Below, piece by piece: positions 22,128-34,281 of a stretch of DNA of 64,000 bases (position 1 is its first letter; each line of letters opens with the position of its first letter). Below the pieces are notes generated by a model. That model was not told the origin of the DNA. It did no database searches and was given only the letters and a program-made list of their open reading frames with translations. The DNA is taken from positions 6,813,001-6,877,000 of the forward strand of contig BSBM01000036.1 of assembly GCA_027924585.1 (NCBI GenBank), in the 5' to 3' direction. This DNA is from Larix kaempferi (lineage: Eukaryota; Streptophyta; Pinopsida; Pinales; Pinaceae). Position numbers and translations under genes: made by a program.

Positions 22128-24154
22128 TGTAATGTCCCTTATTTGGAATTTTATTAAAATGGCAATTTTCCACTTTTTTTCCCTTGTTCGACCTTTGACT
22201 AGTGTTGATCTCTAGGTCCCAAATTTGCCCCAAATGATCCCAAATATTCTGAGAAGGTGTATGAATGATATTAGAACATAAATATGTGTTTCAGGGATGC
22301 CTTTGGACCTTTAAAATACTTCTGCAAATCCTCTTTCAATTCTGATCAATGTAGGTAACTTTACTAGTGATTTTCCTTTGACTAGTATTGGTCTCTAGGT
22401 CTCAAATTGACTCCAAATGACTTCAAATCTTCAAGGAAGGTGTATGAATGATATTATAACTTGAATATGATGTTTATGGATGACATATGGCCACCAAAAG
22501 ACCTCTGCAAACTCTCTTAATATTCTAGACCAATTATGCAATTTTACTAGTAATTTGGGGTTCAAATCCCCCTAGGGTAAACAATGAAAATGGCTTCCCA
22601 AATGCCTCCAAACCCACTCAAATTTATGAAAAGAGGTATGTAATGTGTTAAGTATGTTATTAAAGTCTCATATGCACCATTAATGGATTATTACAACTGT
22701 TCTCACCCTCTCCCATTCAACTGCAAAAATCCCCAATTCGACCCTTGGGGAAATGGCACTATTTCACCTCCCAATGCAACTAAATTGAGTAAAAATGCTT
22801 CAAATGCTCAAGTACAGTACATGAAACTTGTAGAAGACATCCATGTCAGTATATTGATCACAAATATATCAGAGAATCATCCATTCATTCGAAATCATCA
22901 TCAACACATTGGCTCACAACAAGGTAGTGGGGAAATGGCATTGTTCTTCCATTAAAAATGAGATTTATACATTTCTACTTGGAATTTCGACCTGAAACTT
23001 TTTGGAGATGAAGAACAGAGTATTTACTTCATATTACAAAAGAAATGGGGCATTAAAAGCTTTTCCAAAGAGTACAATAGCTCACCAAAAACGCCCTCCC
23101 TCAAGGATCAAGAATATGCCATCAAAAATGGAAATGGTTGAAGGAGTGAGCTGCAATAGAAGAAACCATGAGCTGCCCTGTAGCTTACACCTGAAAATAA
23201 AGACTCCATTAAAGCTCCAAATGAAAGGTCTGAATGGCCTTTCCAATTACCAACTTGGATGGGAATCTTTCACCCTCGAAATTGGCTAAGGCAAGAAACT
23301 AGTCATCCACTAGCTCTCCCTCTTCACAAATGCAATTGCAAATTCTACAAATGATCAAAAGCTGGTTTCATTCTTTGTTATTGACATTTATAAACTTCTA
23401 ATGTCCTCCATGGGTCGAATTCATTCCAAGAGACTCATGCCAACTCATGTTGGGAAGAGATTTCAAAGAACGCCACTTGTACAACAATTCCTAGTCTCCC
23501 ACTTCCACCAAATCACATGTGGAAGCATCTTAGCTGCCCTAACACCCTTGAGCGCCCTCTTGGAGTCTATTTTTAGCCCTGACATGTCATATATGTCATA
23601 TGTCAGCCTTCATGTCTGATTTGTGTCATAGGTGTCATAGCATCTTCATCATTGTTGTCATAGAGCTAGGGAATCTAGCCCAAGTGTCTCACTAGCTCCA
23701 AATTGCCTCTTCCTCTTCCATGGGAGTTACTCTTCCTCTATATTTCGACCTTGGATGAGTCATGCAATGAATAATACCTTTTGGACTCCCCCAAGTATGT
23801 TACCATTCACCTTGAATTCGAATTGGTGAGAGAATGATGCCAAGTGTAGTGGGGAAATCTAGCCATATGTGGGTCCCACTTCCTCCATGTGTCTTCATGA
23901 TGAAATGCCACTTTGATTTTCACTTGTATATATTTATTTAGCTCCTTTATTAAATATTTATGCCATTCTAATGTTCAAACATCATTTATTATCCCCATTA
24001 TTCCAAATCCCAAAGCTTCCACCCCAAACCTAGGAAACTAGTAATTTTCCTCCTTGGCAATTATTTGACCTTTAGCATCAATTTGACAAACTCTAATGAA
24101 TAGGGCCAATGTGATTAGGCCATTGTGACCCAATACCAAATTTGGGACATGACA
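22128..24154. mobile_element. Probable solo LTR of 2.0 kb in the E1 leader
   Basis: A 2027-bp segment begins TGTAATGTCCC and ends GGGACATGACA, a near-perfect inverted repeat that extends to about 19 bp (ATTTGG/CCAAAT). It is flanked by the 5-bp duplication ACTCT (22123-22127, 24155-24159). The TG...CA ends and 5-bp duplication fit a solo LTR left by recombination. The unusually long inverted ends leave a DNA-transposon origin possible. Inside, a segment of about 110 bp is repeated in direct order (about 22190 and 22375; CCTTTGACTAGT, CTCTAGGTC, GAAGGTGTATGAATGATATTA). No coding region is seen. Confidence 0.7.
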
Positions 24155-24159
24155 ACTCT

Positions 24160-25714
24160 TGTCTCCTCCACCTATATCCGTTCACCTTGCATTCCCTTCC
24201 TTCCATCACTGATCTGATCATTACATTAGATTGGCTTCTAGACCTCGTTTTCATCTTTGTTTAAGCTTTGATTGCTTGGTTTGCTTGTTACTGTCTGATT
24301 TTGAGTCTTGTGTGTCTTTCAGGTTGACTGAGTGCTTGTCTTTTCCTGAGTTTTCTAAGTACTGAATGCTGCAGGTAGTGTTTTCTTTTCAATCATTTAC
24401 ATCTGAGAGCAGAGTTGTTATCAAATTATTGGTTTGATGCATCCATTGAAAAGTTAAAAACGCTTCTTTCCCATCATCTCTCAAGCATTATTGAAGAAAA
24501 TTATTGTGCATTGGAACATTTTCGTTTATGTTTTGGAAAAATTGAATGAATGGGTGATCAATTGTGTTTTTCTCGAACTGTGAATCGCTCATTTTCTTGA
24601 AAGACTCAAAGTATGCTTCGATTTTTGAAAAATTGATTCCATGCTAAGGAAAGATAGATGCATTTTTAATTTTTGTTTATTTTGGGTCATTGAAAGTGAA
24701 ATTGAAAAACTTGCATATCCCCTTTCAGAATCCTCTCTTTTCATTACCTAGGGTCGTTTTGCTTTGAAAAGGAAAAGAAAAGAAAAAATTGTTGTGATTT
24801 GGATTAGTAGTATTGTGATTTTTTGAGTTTCGCACAAAAGGAAAAGAATGTTCTCATTGTCAAATTTGTTTGAATTGGGAATTAGCTTGCATTGAGTTTG
24901 TTTTGGCAATACTATTGGAAAACGTTTTCTCCTTCCCATAGTTAGAATTCATCGAAAGAAAAGTGCATTTCATGCATGTAGCTAGGACCTGCATTATATT
25001 TTCGATTATGTACTCACCTCATGCATTCACCTAACCGTCCAAGATAAAATTAATGTTAGAACTAGGTAAACTTTTTTGCAACTTGTGAGTAAGTTAGAGA
25101 CGTGTTCTGGTGTCGTTAAGCGTGGCAACTGTCATTATTTTCCAACACTGTATCCCGGGGGTATTGTAGTCTTCCACGTACTTATCAGTATATCGAGCTC
25201 CTTCACGTACCCACCAAGTGCCATAATCTGTACTTGGCGTATATCGAAAGGTGTGTCACGTATTCGGTAGTATATCGAAAGGTCTCTTGCCAAACGGTTG
25301 TGCATTAGACAGCACCACTATGGATTTGAGCTCCCACGTACCTTGCATATATCAAGAGACACCATTAGGATTCTTGAAACCAACTGAGTTAACCATTTGG
25401 CCATCTTGGAAAAGCAATACACCGAGAACAACAGTCGGGGAGATTAGCATGCACGTATGGTCTAGGTAATCGGGTATGCAGGAAAGGGTATAGTCCCAAT
25501 CCTCCTTGTCGTGTCATATTGTTGGACCCTGCAGTATATCACGGTTTGCAATGCCTTGATAATCTCATGAGGTTCCAGACTTTGAATCCACTCTGTCACA
25601 TAAGTCTTCTTGTTGCCTTAGTTTGAGTAGGTTTTTCTTGGACTGCTTTTCTTTTACCATACCCTTAGGAGAAACTTTGTTTCAGCTATCCTGGTTGATT
25701 GTCCTGACACTCTG
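24160..25714 (+). other. E1 leader, second part
   Basis: About 1.5 kb without a supported gene. It carries TATATCGAAAGGT at about 25232 and 25273 and TATATC-AG variants nearby (25193, 25350). T- and A-rich tracts lie at 24740-24800. Confidence 0.5.
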
Positions 25715-26569
25715 GTGGATTTTCCCTGGAGAAGATCTCGTAGGATCCTAAACTTATCACCCGAATATCCCCTTAATCCGGAGGTTATTTCGAGGGTAAT
25801 AATGGATCAGCATAACACGGTTGTAGTTACTAAATTGGAAAACCCCACTCTGAATGTTGGTGGACTTTTGTTTCCACAAACTCCTCCGGATTCACCTGCC
25901 TCTCATCCCCCACAGGATGAAGGACCACAAATCCCCGTTTCACAAGACATTTCTCTCGTCATCCCGGGAGAACCTGGATTGTTGGAATGGACAAACCAAC
26001 CCCAGGACGACCCTACAGCAACTGTTGGTCCTTCAGCAGCTTATTGGACCTCTTCTACAGACCACCCAGTGACTCATTTTGCCATCGCATCACCACCTAG
26101 TGGGACTACTCTGGATGAACCTTTAGCTTATTATCATGGCTAATTAGCTCACTTTCGTTCCATGGATGAAGAGTTTCGGCAGTCAAGTATCCATCGAAGG
26201 GTCGAAGACCCATCATTACCCCCTTACCGACACATTCCAGATCATCCGATATCTTTTGGATCACCTGAACAATCATCCCACCACAAGACCATTAATAAGA
26301 CTAGTCAACCCTCACAAGAATCCAGTCTTACACCTCAAGTGAACCAATCGGTGGAAAGGAAACAGTCCAACACACCTGTTACTACCACAGTTACTTTACC
26401 AGTTCCTTCCCCACCTCAAAATTTAAAGGGAGGATATTCCATTCCCACAGATTATCCCATCGGTAATGTTATTACTATGGTAGCTAGTCAACAACCTACG
26501 TTGGTTCAACTTTTGAATAGTGGTCAACCTGTTGTGGTTGGGGGGGAACCCTCGTTCCCTAACCAGAAC
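25715..26569 (+). pseudogene. E1 Gag N-terminal part, cut by E2
   Basis: This frame is open from at least 25715, with the first ATG at 25802 (MDQHNTVVVTKLE). It is proline-, serine- and threonine-rich with no recognisable domain, as in the N-terminal extension of Tat-type Gag. TAA at 26141-26143 interrupts it, and it resumes in frame (MDEEFRQSSIHRR at 26162). At 26569 it is split by E2 after PNQN, and the other half begins at 37764 with IDGGIPNRTF. An RRSRR motif near the start has a counterpart in E2 (about 29147). Confidence 0.7.
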
Positions 26570-27290
26570 TGTTAACACCTAAAAAGTGCTCACTAGCTCA
26601 TTCCCTTATTCACATGACCCATTTGTCCACTTTTCCACCATCTGAGCCTCTGAAACCAACAAAAGGTCACCAAAAGACCTTAGTACACCCCTTTTTCCAT
26701 TAAAAAAGATTATTTTTCCAAGAAAATCATAAAAAACCCTCAAAAAGGGTCCAAATTCCCAAAAATATTAAAAAGGGAATTAAAATATTATTTTTATTCA
26801 AAAAAGGAAAAAGGAGGGAAAAGTACCTAAACCATGTTGGTCAATACCATTTGGTTTCCACAAAAACACAAATGGTATTTCCCACCACCAAAACCTATAA
26901 AAAGGTGGTAGGGGCTCCTCATTTCACATCCATCCATTATCTCATCCTTATGCTGCTGAAATCTCCCCTGACCATTTTAGCCATTGCAAACCACATTGGA
27001 GAAGAGACCATTGGAGATTGGAGTTGCTCATCCTTGGAGCCATTCAACCACACCATTAGAGGTATTGATTCCGCAAGCACTTGCTTGCCTCATTCTTTCA
27101 ATACAAATTTATTATTCTTATATGTTCTTGTTCTTGATTTTAAATTATCTTTGTTATTTGCTTAATATCTTTGCTTAGATCCATGATTAGTCTTGTTTAA
27201 TTAGTTTATTGTTATTTATTTCCATTGAAACTGCTGCTACTAGTTAGCAGGTGCCCATAGCACTAAGCCTGGTTGCAAAACCGCGGAACA
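26570..27290 (+). repeat. E2 5' LTR
   Basis: It begins TGTTAACACC and ends GCGGAACA. TATAAAAAG at 26896-26904 is a good TATA box, kept at 37363-37371. Confidence 0.93.
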
Positions 27291-27295
27291 GTTTT

Positions 27296-27308
27296 TGGCG
27301 ACTCCGCT
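27296..27308 (+). promoter_or_regulatory. E2 primer binding site
   Basis: TGGCGACTCCGCT follows the LTR by five bases. TGGCGACTCC-type sites are familiar in Tat/Ogre-type plant elements. Confidence 0.75.
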
Positions 27309-29101
27309 TTGGTTTGAACTATAGATCTCTAGTTTTGCCTTTAATCTTAGTTTTTTATGAGTTTTTAACCTTTAGATCCATAGATCTGCCATCTTAGACA
27401 GCAGATCCATTGCTGCTCTGAGTTTTGGCCCCATAAACAGCCTGAAATTTTCAATTTTCGGGTTCGTTTCTCGGTTTCCATGCACGGCTTCCGCATCGCG
27501 GTTTTTTTGCCAGACAGTCGCGCGGTCCATCGCGACTTTTCTGCGTTTTTTCCGCGCGGTCCATCGCGGCTTTTTGCCAGACAGTCGCGCGGTCCGTCGC
27601 GACCTTTCTGCGTTTTTCCGCGCTGTACACCGCGGCGTCGCGGCCGATTTCCGCGCTGCTCATCGCGACTGTGCGGTTAAAACCCGCGCGGTCCATCGCG
27701 ACTGTGCGGCCAAAACCCGCGCGGTCCAGCGCGACTGTGCGACCAAAACCCGCACGGTCCATCGCGGCTTTTCTGTCGAAACCCGCGCGGCTGAATTTTT
27801 CATTCGGCCATCCCGATTTTGAATTTTTTTTTTTTTTTTTTTTTTTTTACTGTACTTTCTGCCCATAGCACATTTTTTACAGTATTAAATTCTGCATATT
27901 TGACAGCTTTGAAAAAAATTTTACTATTTAAAGTGCATATCTAGAAATCTTTTTAAAAATTTTCAAGAAAGTGAAAGAAAGACTCATTTTGCATTTTCAT
28001 CTAGATTCAAATTTTTTCCTGTTTACTTCTTTAAAAATCTTGCCCTTAGCAATTTTTTCTTGAAACGAAGAAATCCATTTATTTCTTTTAAAAAGAAGTT
28101 TATTATTTGCTTTCATAAATCCAAGAAATCCTTTGTTTTTTGAGCTATTTTTTGAAAGGCATTTAAATTCCTTTTAGTGAAAAATGTCATAAATATTTGC
28201 TTTTTATTTTCGAAAAATCCTTTATTTTTTGAAAATTTCCTGTAAAGCATTTAATTTTTTTCAAGTTCAGTTTACAACACCTCACGTGCACTCACACGAT
28301 CACTTAATTGAACTAAGCCTTAAAACGTACCCTAATTTGAACACACTTTTAACCCCACTTGGGGAACACTAAAATAATTCTTGTAGCTAGGTAGTATTGG
28401 GGGGATAGGTGTTCCAATAACACCCCTCAGTTCTTACATCTGAGACATAGAAGTTGTCCAATTAGGGAGCTAAAATCTCTTAGCACTTTTTGGCGCGGTC
28501 ACAACCGGTTTGTGGGAAGGCCTCTCCCTTAGGAGGGTTGAAGTCGCGAGGATGGTTCCGGAAGCCTGAGTGGAATACCGAAATCCATTTAGTAACCGAA
28601 GGGATACCATTCGCAGTTCTCGGGATATCCCTGTATTGGGATATTGCGATCAAAGGACCAAATGGCAGATTTACCTTTTCTCGACGCGTCATGAACGGAG
28701 TATCCTAGTAGCCTGTCTTTAGGATTGATTACCCGGTGTCCCTCCCGGTAGGGGGATATCTAGCCGTTGTCTCAACATTCATATTGTCTGACTTGGATTT
28801 CATCACCTTGCAGAGGATATCGTCTGTTTGAGTCACAATACTTTTAGATTAGGTGTTTGCATGATTTCAACCTACCTGTGGTCTAGTTACACCTATTTTT
28901 TCTAGGAGCCGCTTGCATGTTGGTATTCTGACCAGTTGTTGCATTCCTCCACTTATTGTAGCACAGCTGCTAGAATAAGTGCCTTTTTTGAGGATTGATT
29001 TTTGGCCTGAGAGCCTTCTTTTTTCACTCCCCTTCTTGCACCCTTGGTTGCATTAGGGTTTTGAGTCTTTTATATATATCACCACCTGATACTTAAATAA
29101 A
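27309..29101 (+). other. E2 untranslated leader
   Basis: About 1.8 kb. It holds a GC-rich repeat (27480-27800, listed apart), a run of about 24 T (27826-27849), and T-rich DNA to 28280. Positions 28330-29100 have mixed composition with no convincing gene, although two overlapping short frames exist near 28490. In Ogre-type elements this region may include an extra upstream ORF; none is recognisable here. Confidence 0.5.
27480..27800 (+). repeat. GC-rich 33-36 bp tandem repeat in the E2 leader
   Basis: About eight imperfect units are built on GCGCGGTCCATCGCGACT, spaced by TTTTTGCCAGACAGTC, TTTTTCC or GTGCGGCCAAAACCC. CGCG occurs many times in an otherwise AT-rich neighbourhood. Frames on both strands stay open through the repeat (a decapeptide repeat on the minus strand), which follows from the period and is not evidence of a gene. 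Confidence 0.75.
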
Positions 29102-30378
29102 TTTTTTTTACCCAAACACATATTCTCACCATTGAGAATTTTAGACGCTCTCGTCGTCTACAGGGCGAACTCCCAGAGTTTAGTCCACTTGGCTCTCCAC
29201 GTCACGGACGCAGAGCCTTATCCCTTGATTCGACACATCGTCAATCAATTAGGCAGTCATCCGATTCTGATAGACCTCACTTCACCTTTGATTTGGAGGT
29301 AGAATCCGAAAACCCCACAGAGTTACCACCAACCACCATTATGTCTGGAACACCATTTGATCCACTATTTACAACTACCATAGGTCAGACATCCACAGAC
29401 CCTTCTGCTGTAGTACCATCCACGGAAACAACCACCCCTCTGGGTATGCCCAATACGGGTAACACTCCACATTTAGGAATGCCTAACACAGGGCCACCAC
29501 CTGTCATGGGTATACCCAACATGGGGGTCATACCCCCTTTGGTTTCCACAAACCCCATCCCAGGAATCCCTAGTACGATTCCCAACCCAAGTGCAACCCA
29601 TGTTGCACTTGGAAGTGCTATCCCAGGAATCCCTAGTGCGATTCCTAACCCAAGTGTAACCCAAGTTGCACTTGGAGGCGCTGGCCCATACCAGACTACA
29701 CCTATTGGAGGGCATATACCCTCCATACCTAGCATACCTTTAGGCGCTACTGGACCCCTACACCATACCACTATGGCCAGGCATGTCCCAGTTCCAGTCA
29801 CCACATCTGCTAGTCTACCATACATGGCAAGTCTGAACCTGCCAGATTTAGCTAGGCTCACAAATGACCCCATCAGACATGATCCGGCGTGGCCTCAAAT
29901 GCCCACCAAAATCCCCTCTGACATCCCTAAGTTTGAGGGTAAGGCAGGAGAGGACCCCCAGAACCACATCATGTCCTTCCATTTATGGTGTTCCTCCAAC
30001 TCCATAGTGGACGACTCAATCCGCCTCCGGCTTTTACAACGCACCTTCACTGGCTCTGCAGCCAAATGGTATATCGAGCAACCCCATGGGACGCATTCCA
30101 CATTTACCTCCCTTGCCTCGACCTTCCTACAGTTCTTTCAGTTACCTGTCCGCTATGATGCGGGCGTCGAGATCCTACTGTCTTGCAGACAAAACACGGC
30201 CACGCATATCACTGACCATATTCATGATTGGCGTCGGCGCCGAAGCCTATGCAAAATCAAATTAGACGACCGAATCTTCCTAGATTGGTTTCTAAAATCC
30301 CTCCTTCCTCTCATTGCGAAGGATGTAGCATCTAAAAGACCCTAGTCTGAAGAAGAGGCCATCCTCAAAGCCCAATAG
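29102..30378 (+). pseudogene. E2 Gag
   Basis: The frame is open from a TAA near 29098. The first clear ATG is 29341 (MSGTPFDPLFTTTIGQ). A repetitive N-terminus (GIPSTIPNPSATHVALG twice, MPNTG repeats) leads to the retrotransposon Gag domain from about 29910 (DIPKFEGKAGEDPQNHIMSF, GSAAKWYIEQPHG, FFQLPVRYD, HIHDWRRRRSL). It closely matches E1 (38750-39200). Stops TAG 30343-30345 and TAG 30376-30378 interrupt the frame, which continues unbroken afterwards in the same phase. Confidence 0.85.
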
Positions 30379-32829
30379 TTTGATCTCATCTACGCCCAGT
30401 CGGGTTACCTATACACGATCATACCGGACGCCCCACGAGGCGACTCTGCACGCGGTGACACACCGGGGGCATCACATGCCGCTGATGGCATTATTGGCCA
30501 AATTACACCGCAAGCAAAACCTTTCAGTATGGTGAGCACCATGCCTGCCCCAGACCTTTCTAGGGCTACATCTAGTTCCGGAGCGACAACTTCTTATGCT
30601 CCAACAAACCAGACCCATCACGTTCATGGACCCTCTTGTCCACAACATTGTTATGGCCAAGCGCCATCAGCATATGTACCTCCTACATACTATGCTCAAC
30701 CTACGGGACATACCCCCATGCAGTTCCCACAACAGCCCATGCATTACCCACAACTGGTTGCACCAGCTAACCTCACACCTCCACCAGCTCAGGGGTACCA
30801 ACAACCCCAACAGGCAACTGGACCACCTCCAGCTCCACCTGCATACTATCCACCGCAACCTGCTCCCGCACCTGCGGCTCCTCAGAATCCCCCCAATGCT
30901 CAAGGGCATGTGTATGCACAACAACATCAGCCCCAATACCAAAATAACCAACGCAACCAGGGTGGGCAACCAAACCACGGAAGAGGACGCAACCGTGGAA
31001 ACAATCAAAACCGTAACCAAGCTCCACAACCTACCCATCCTCCGCAAAACAATAACGCGGCGCCTGCTCATCAGAATCCTGATCGACCACCTAAGCAAGC
31101 CAAAAATGCTAATTTACGAACAAACCATCCTTGTTCCATTTGCGGTGTCTATGGTCACTATACCCACACTTGCCCACATCTGGAGCGAGCTCGACAACTA
31201 TGGACAAATGACGCCCATCGTCAAGGGCAGGTAGCTCCTCAGCCGCCACCCAACCCCCCACCACCTCCACAACAACCTTTGGTACTACAAAACCCTTTTC
31301 CAACACAAGGAGTGGTGAACACTCAGCTGTTAGCCCCCCCACAGGGCAATGTGCAACCACAACAAATTACTTACGCAGCTCCGGACCAACCCATGTTTGA
31401 TTCAGGCACCCACCATTTATTGATGATGTCCACTACCGACGTCAATATCCAAACCCGTCGGAATCAATACGGACCGACTTCTGAAACCCCCCCCCCCCCC
31501 GCCGAAAAGGATACTAATGCTCATCCCACTGATCAGACATTGCGTATACCTCAGGTTCCACTCGATGGCGCTTCTAAAGCACCTCGCTTCCCCCTTCGCC
31601 GAATCAACAACAACCCCAATGCACGGGCTGCGTCCAATTACAACATTGTAGATGACTTAGCTCAATCTCCCGCAGCCATGTCTGCGTTAGAAGTCTTAAA
31701 AAACTGTCCTACTCAGCGCAAGACTTTACTTTCCGCCATTGGGGCGATTAACCCAAATGATTCGAAATTGATGACCTTTGATTTAGACCAGTCTGAACCA
31801 CGACTGCCTTCCACCATAGCAGTCCAAGTTTCCGTTTCTATTCGGAATCTTGTCATCCATCGATGTATCATCGACGAGGGTGCATCCACATGCATCATGT
31901 CCACATTTGTTTGGTAGAAGTTGGGATCCCCTACTCTCCAGCAATCCACCACTGCATTGCGGGCCTACGACGGCCGGTCAGCTCAACCTCAAGGTTTACT
32001 ACCCAAAGTGCCCGTCCAATTAGGTGGGAAAACTGTGCTCATCGACATAGAGGTCATTAATGCCTAGCTCGATTATAACCTTTTACTTGGCTGCAGTTAC
32101 ATGTACGCCATGAAAGCAGTTGCCTCATCCATTTTTCGTACCATGATGTTCCCCCATGAGGGACGCGTGGTCAAAATCGACCAACTCACCTACTATGATC
32201 CCAACGCCCCTGCAGCACCCGAGAATGTTCTTCCCATGATTGAACAACCCACTTCTAGTGCAACTACCTCCTTTGTGTCTTCCGTGGGACCCAGACTTTA
32301 TTCAGATACACCAATGACCTCTACATTCCAGGCCATTCCACCACCATCACCGGAGACCCACGTCGCTAACCTCTGCACCCTTTCACAACCACCCGGTAAT
32401 CAACCCTCCTTGTTACCCAAACCACCATTGGTCCCTAGTCACATTGGGGTTACACCCATCCACACAATCCCCTTTCTATTTCCTCCTTCGGGTGTAGTAA
32501 GCGCCCCGGTTATGGCTACCCTTAGTCTACCCGGGTTAACCTTGGGATTACCCGTGTGGTATATTTCGCCTCCCATTCCACCGCCGACACCAAATGTCAT
32601 CCTGCAACTGGTGCAACCCATTGTTACTTCTACCCAACCACCTCCCGGTATCAATACTCCTTCATCATCGACGAATCTCCCTCCACTCATCAGGCCCACT
32701 GGGGGCAGAGGTCCACAACCATACATTGCGGTACCCCCACCCAAGACAATTAAACCTCCCCCCGTATTCCGTGCTCCTCCAAAATGCTCGCTGTGTGATG
32801 AGATAGGCCATCCGACCCATCAGTGTCCA
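30379..32829 (+). pseudogene. E2 Pro/Gln-rich linker, zinc knuckle, DEG protease
   Basis: This is in the same frame as Gag. A Pro/Gln/Asn-rich stretch of about 200 residues (30530-31110) leads to a CCHC knuckle, CSICGVYGHYTHTC (31132-31173). A C tract encodes a proline run at 31489-31500. The protease has IIDEGASTCIMS, with DEG (31873-31881) where most retropepsins have DSG or DTG, and LDYNLLLG farther on. A second, proline-rich linker ends with another knuckle, CSLCDEIGHPTHQC (32785-32826). TAG stops are at 31915-31917 and 32065-32067 and just after the knuckle at 32830-32832. Confidence 0.8.
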
Positions 32830-32832
32830 TAG

Positions 32833-34026
32833 TTACCTGCATTGCAGGAACACATGCAAATGTTGGACGACGACCCCAACATCTCGGTGGTCAAACTAGA
32901 TCCAAACCCTATGCCTCGTGATAAATCACTACGTACCAACCACCCATGTGCGATATGCGGTATTTACGGCCACTACTCCCACAACTGTCCTGACATCCCA
33001 GACTACAGAGCAGCTCTCTACGAGATGAACAATTTGGACCTAGAGACGGCACCCCCTACTATCGAGGAGATCTACCCTCCCGCATCATCCTCATCCGGAG
33101 AGATTAACACCATCTACATGATCTCTTCGACTACCACTACCTCATCACTCGATTTGACCACTCAAAGCTCCCGCAATGATGAAGAGGTTCTCGAGAATCC
33201 TACTACCTTTGATTATCCCGGGGAAGACATGCACCATCGTCCATACTTCCTCCCGGAAGAGACTTCATCCACCACCGCTACCCAATCCGCGGTTGAGTCC
33301 AAGGATTTCCTTCCTACTAAAATCGAATGGTTAACAGATCCCATGGCCGATATTTCTCCCGTCATCCACATTGACATCTCTGACCCACTTGGTGCCCTTC
33401 ATACCATCACATTAGGAACCTCCCACAGTGAGCATGAGATCGGAGAATACCAACAACTATTCCAAGAATTCACTGATGTCTTTACTTGGTCAGATACCGA
33501 AATGCCTGGCCTTGACCCCGCCATTTATATGATCTCCACTGGATACCCCTCTGTCCGGTCAGCCCCTTCCATTGATCCCTTTGACACACAGGTTCAACCC
33601 TTTCAAATCGACCAGGAAACCACATGTCCACAACATGGGGGCAGGCCCAAAACCTTGCCTACTCATCATCATCGTGATCCTCGTCGGAGATACTGGGGGC
33701 ATCCACCCCAAAAAGGGAATCCCCCATCATCATATCATCACTTCAGTATGCCACCACGACCCACAGCCTCATGGTATAACACCCCGCCAGCAGTTGCTCA
33801 ATGCCCTATTGATCTCTCTCTGAGACAACATCTACACCACATTGACACCTCTGAGTTAGGGGGCATAATAGATTACCTCGACCCCGGGATAGGGGGCATG
33901 ATCAATCATTTTGAACCTTCCCCATCATCTCTATCTCAACACCTCAATGAGCCCATCGTTCAAACCAACACATATGTGATCCACAATCACAAACCCCATG
34001 CACATAGCATGGGGGCAGGTCATTAA
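32833..34026 (+). pseudogene. E2 third zinc knuckle and truncated RT start
   Basis: The same frame continues to TAA 34024-34026. It has a third CCHC knuckle, CAICGIYGHYSHNC (32947-32988), whose flanks LRTNHPC and CP repeat those of the first knuckle, so a segment was duplicated. Near 33450 EYQQLFQEFTDVFTWSDTEMPGLDP is the start of the RT linker, as in E1. The similarity then stops at about 33560 and the rest is His/Pro-rich with no domain. A piece around ACATGGGGGCAGG occurs at 33633 and again near 34008. Confidence 0.75.
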
Positions 34027-34281
34027 CCCTGCTCACTTTTTCATATTCGTGATCTCAACCATTTTTGAGGTCACGTGTCACTTGTATATTTTAGTTGATT
34101 TGATACACCTAGTATTTTGCCCCCACGAGTCATCATTTCTCCCCACCACTGCATCCTTCGCTTGGTGGGATCACCTTTATTTGTACCCATTTTTTAACAT
34201 AGTTCTTTCCTTTAACCATTTCGGAGTCCTTATGACCTCCGTTTTTCGCACCATTTGCGCTGTCGGATTCATATTTCTGTG

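Noticed and set aside
27451-27762. Minus-strand frame encoding a repeated decapeptide (DRAGFGRTVA-like)
   Set aside because: It is the reading of a 33-bp tandem repeat, open on both strands, with no start context or relative; listed as a repeat.
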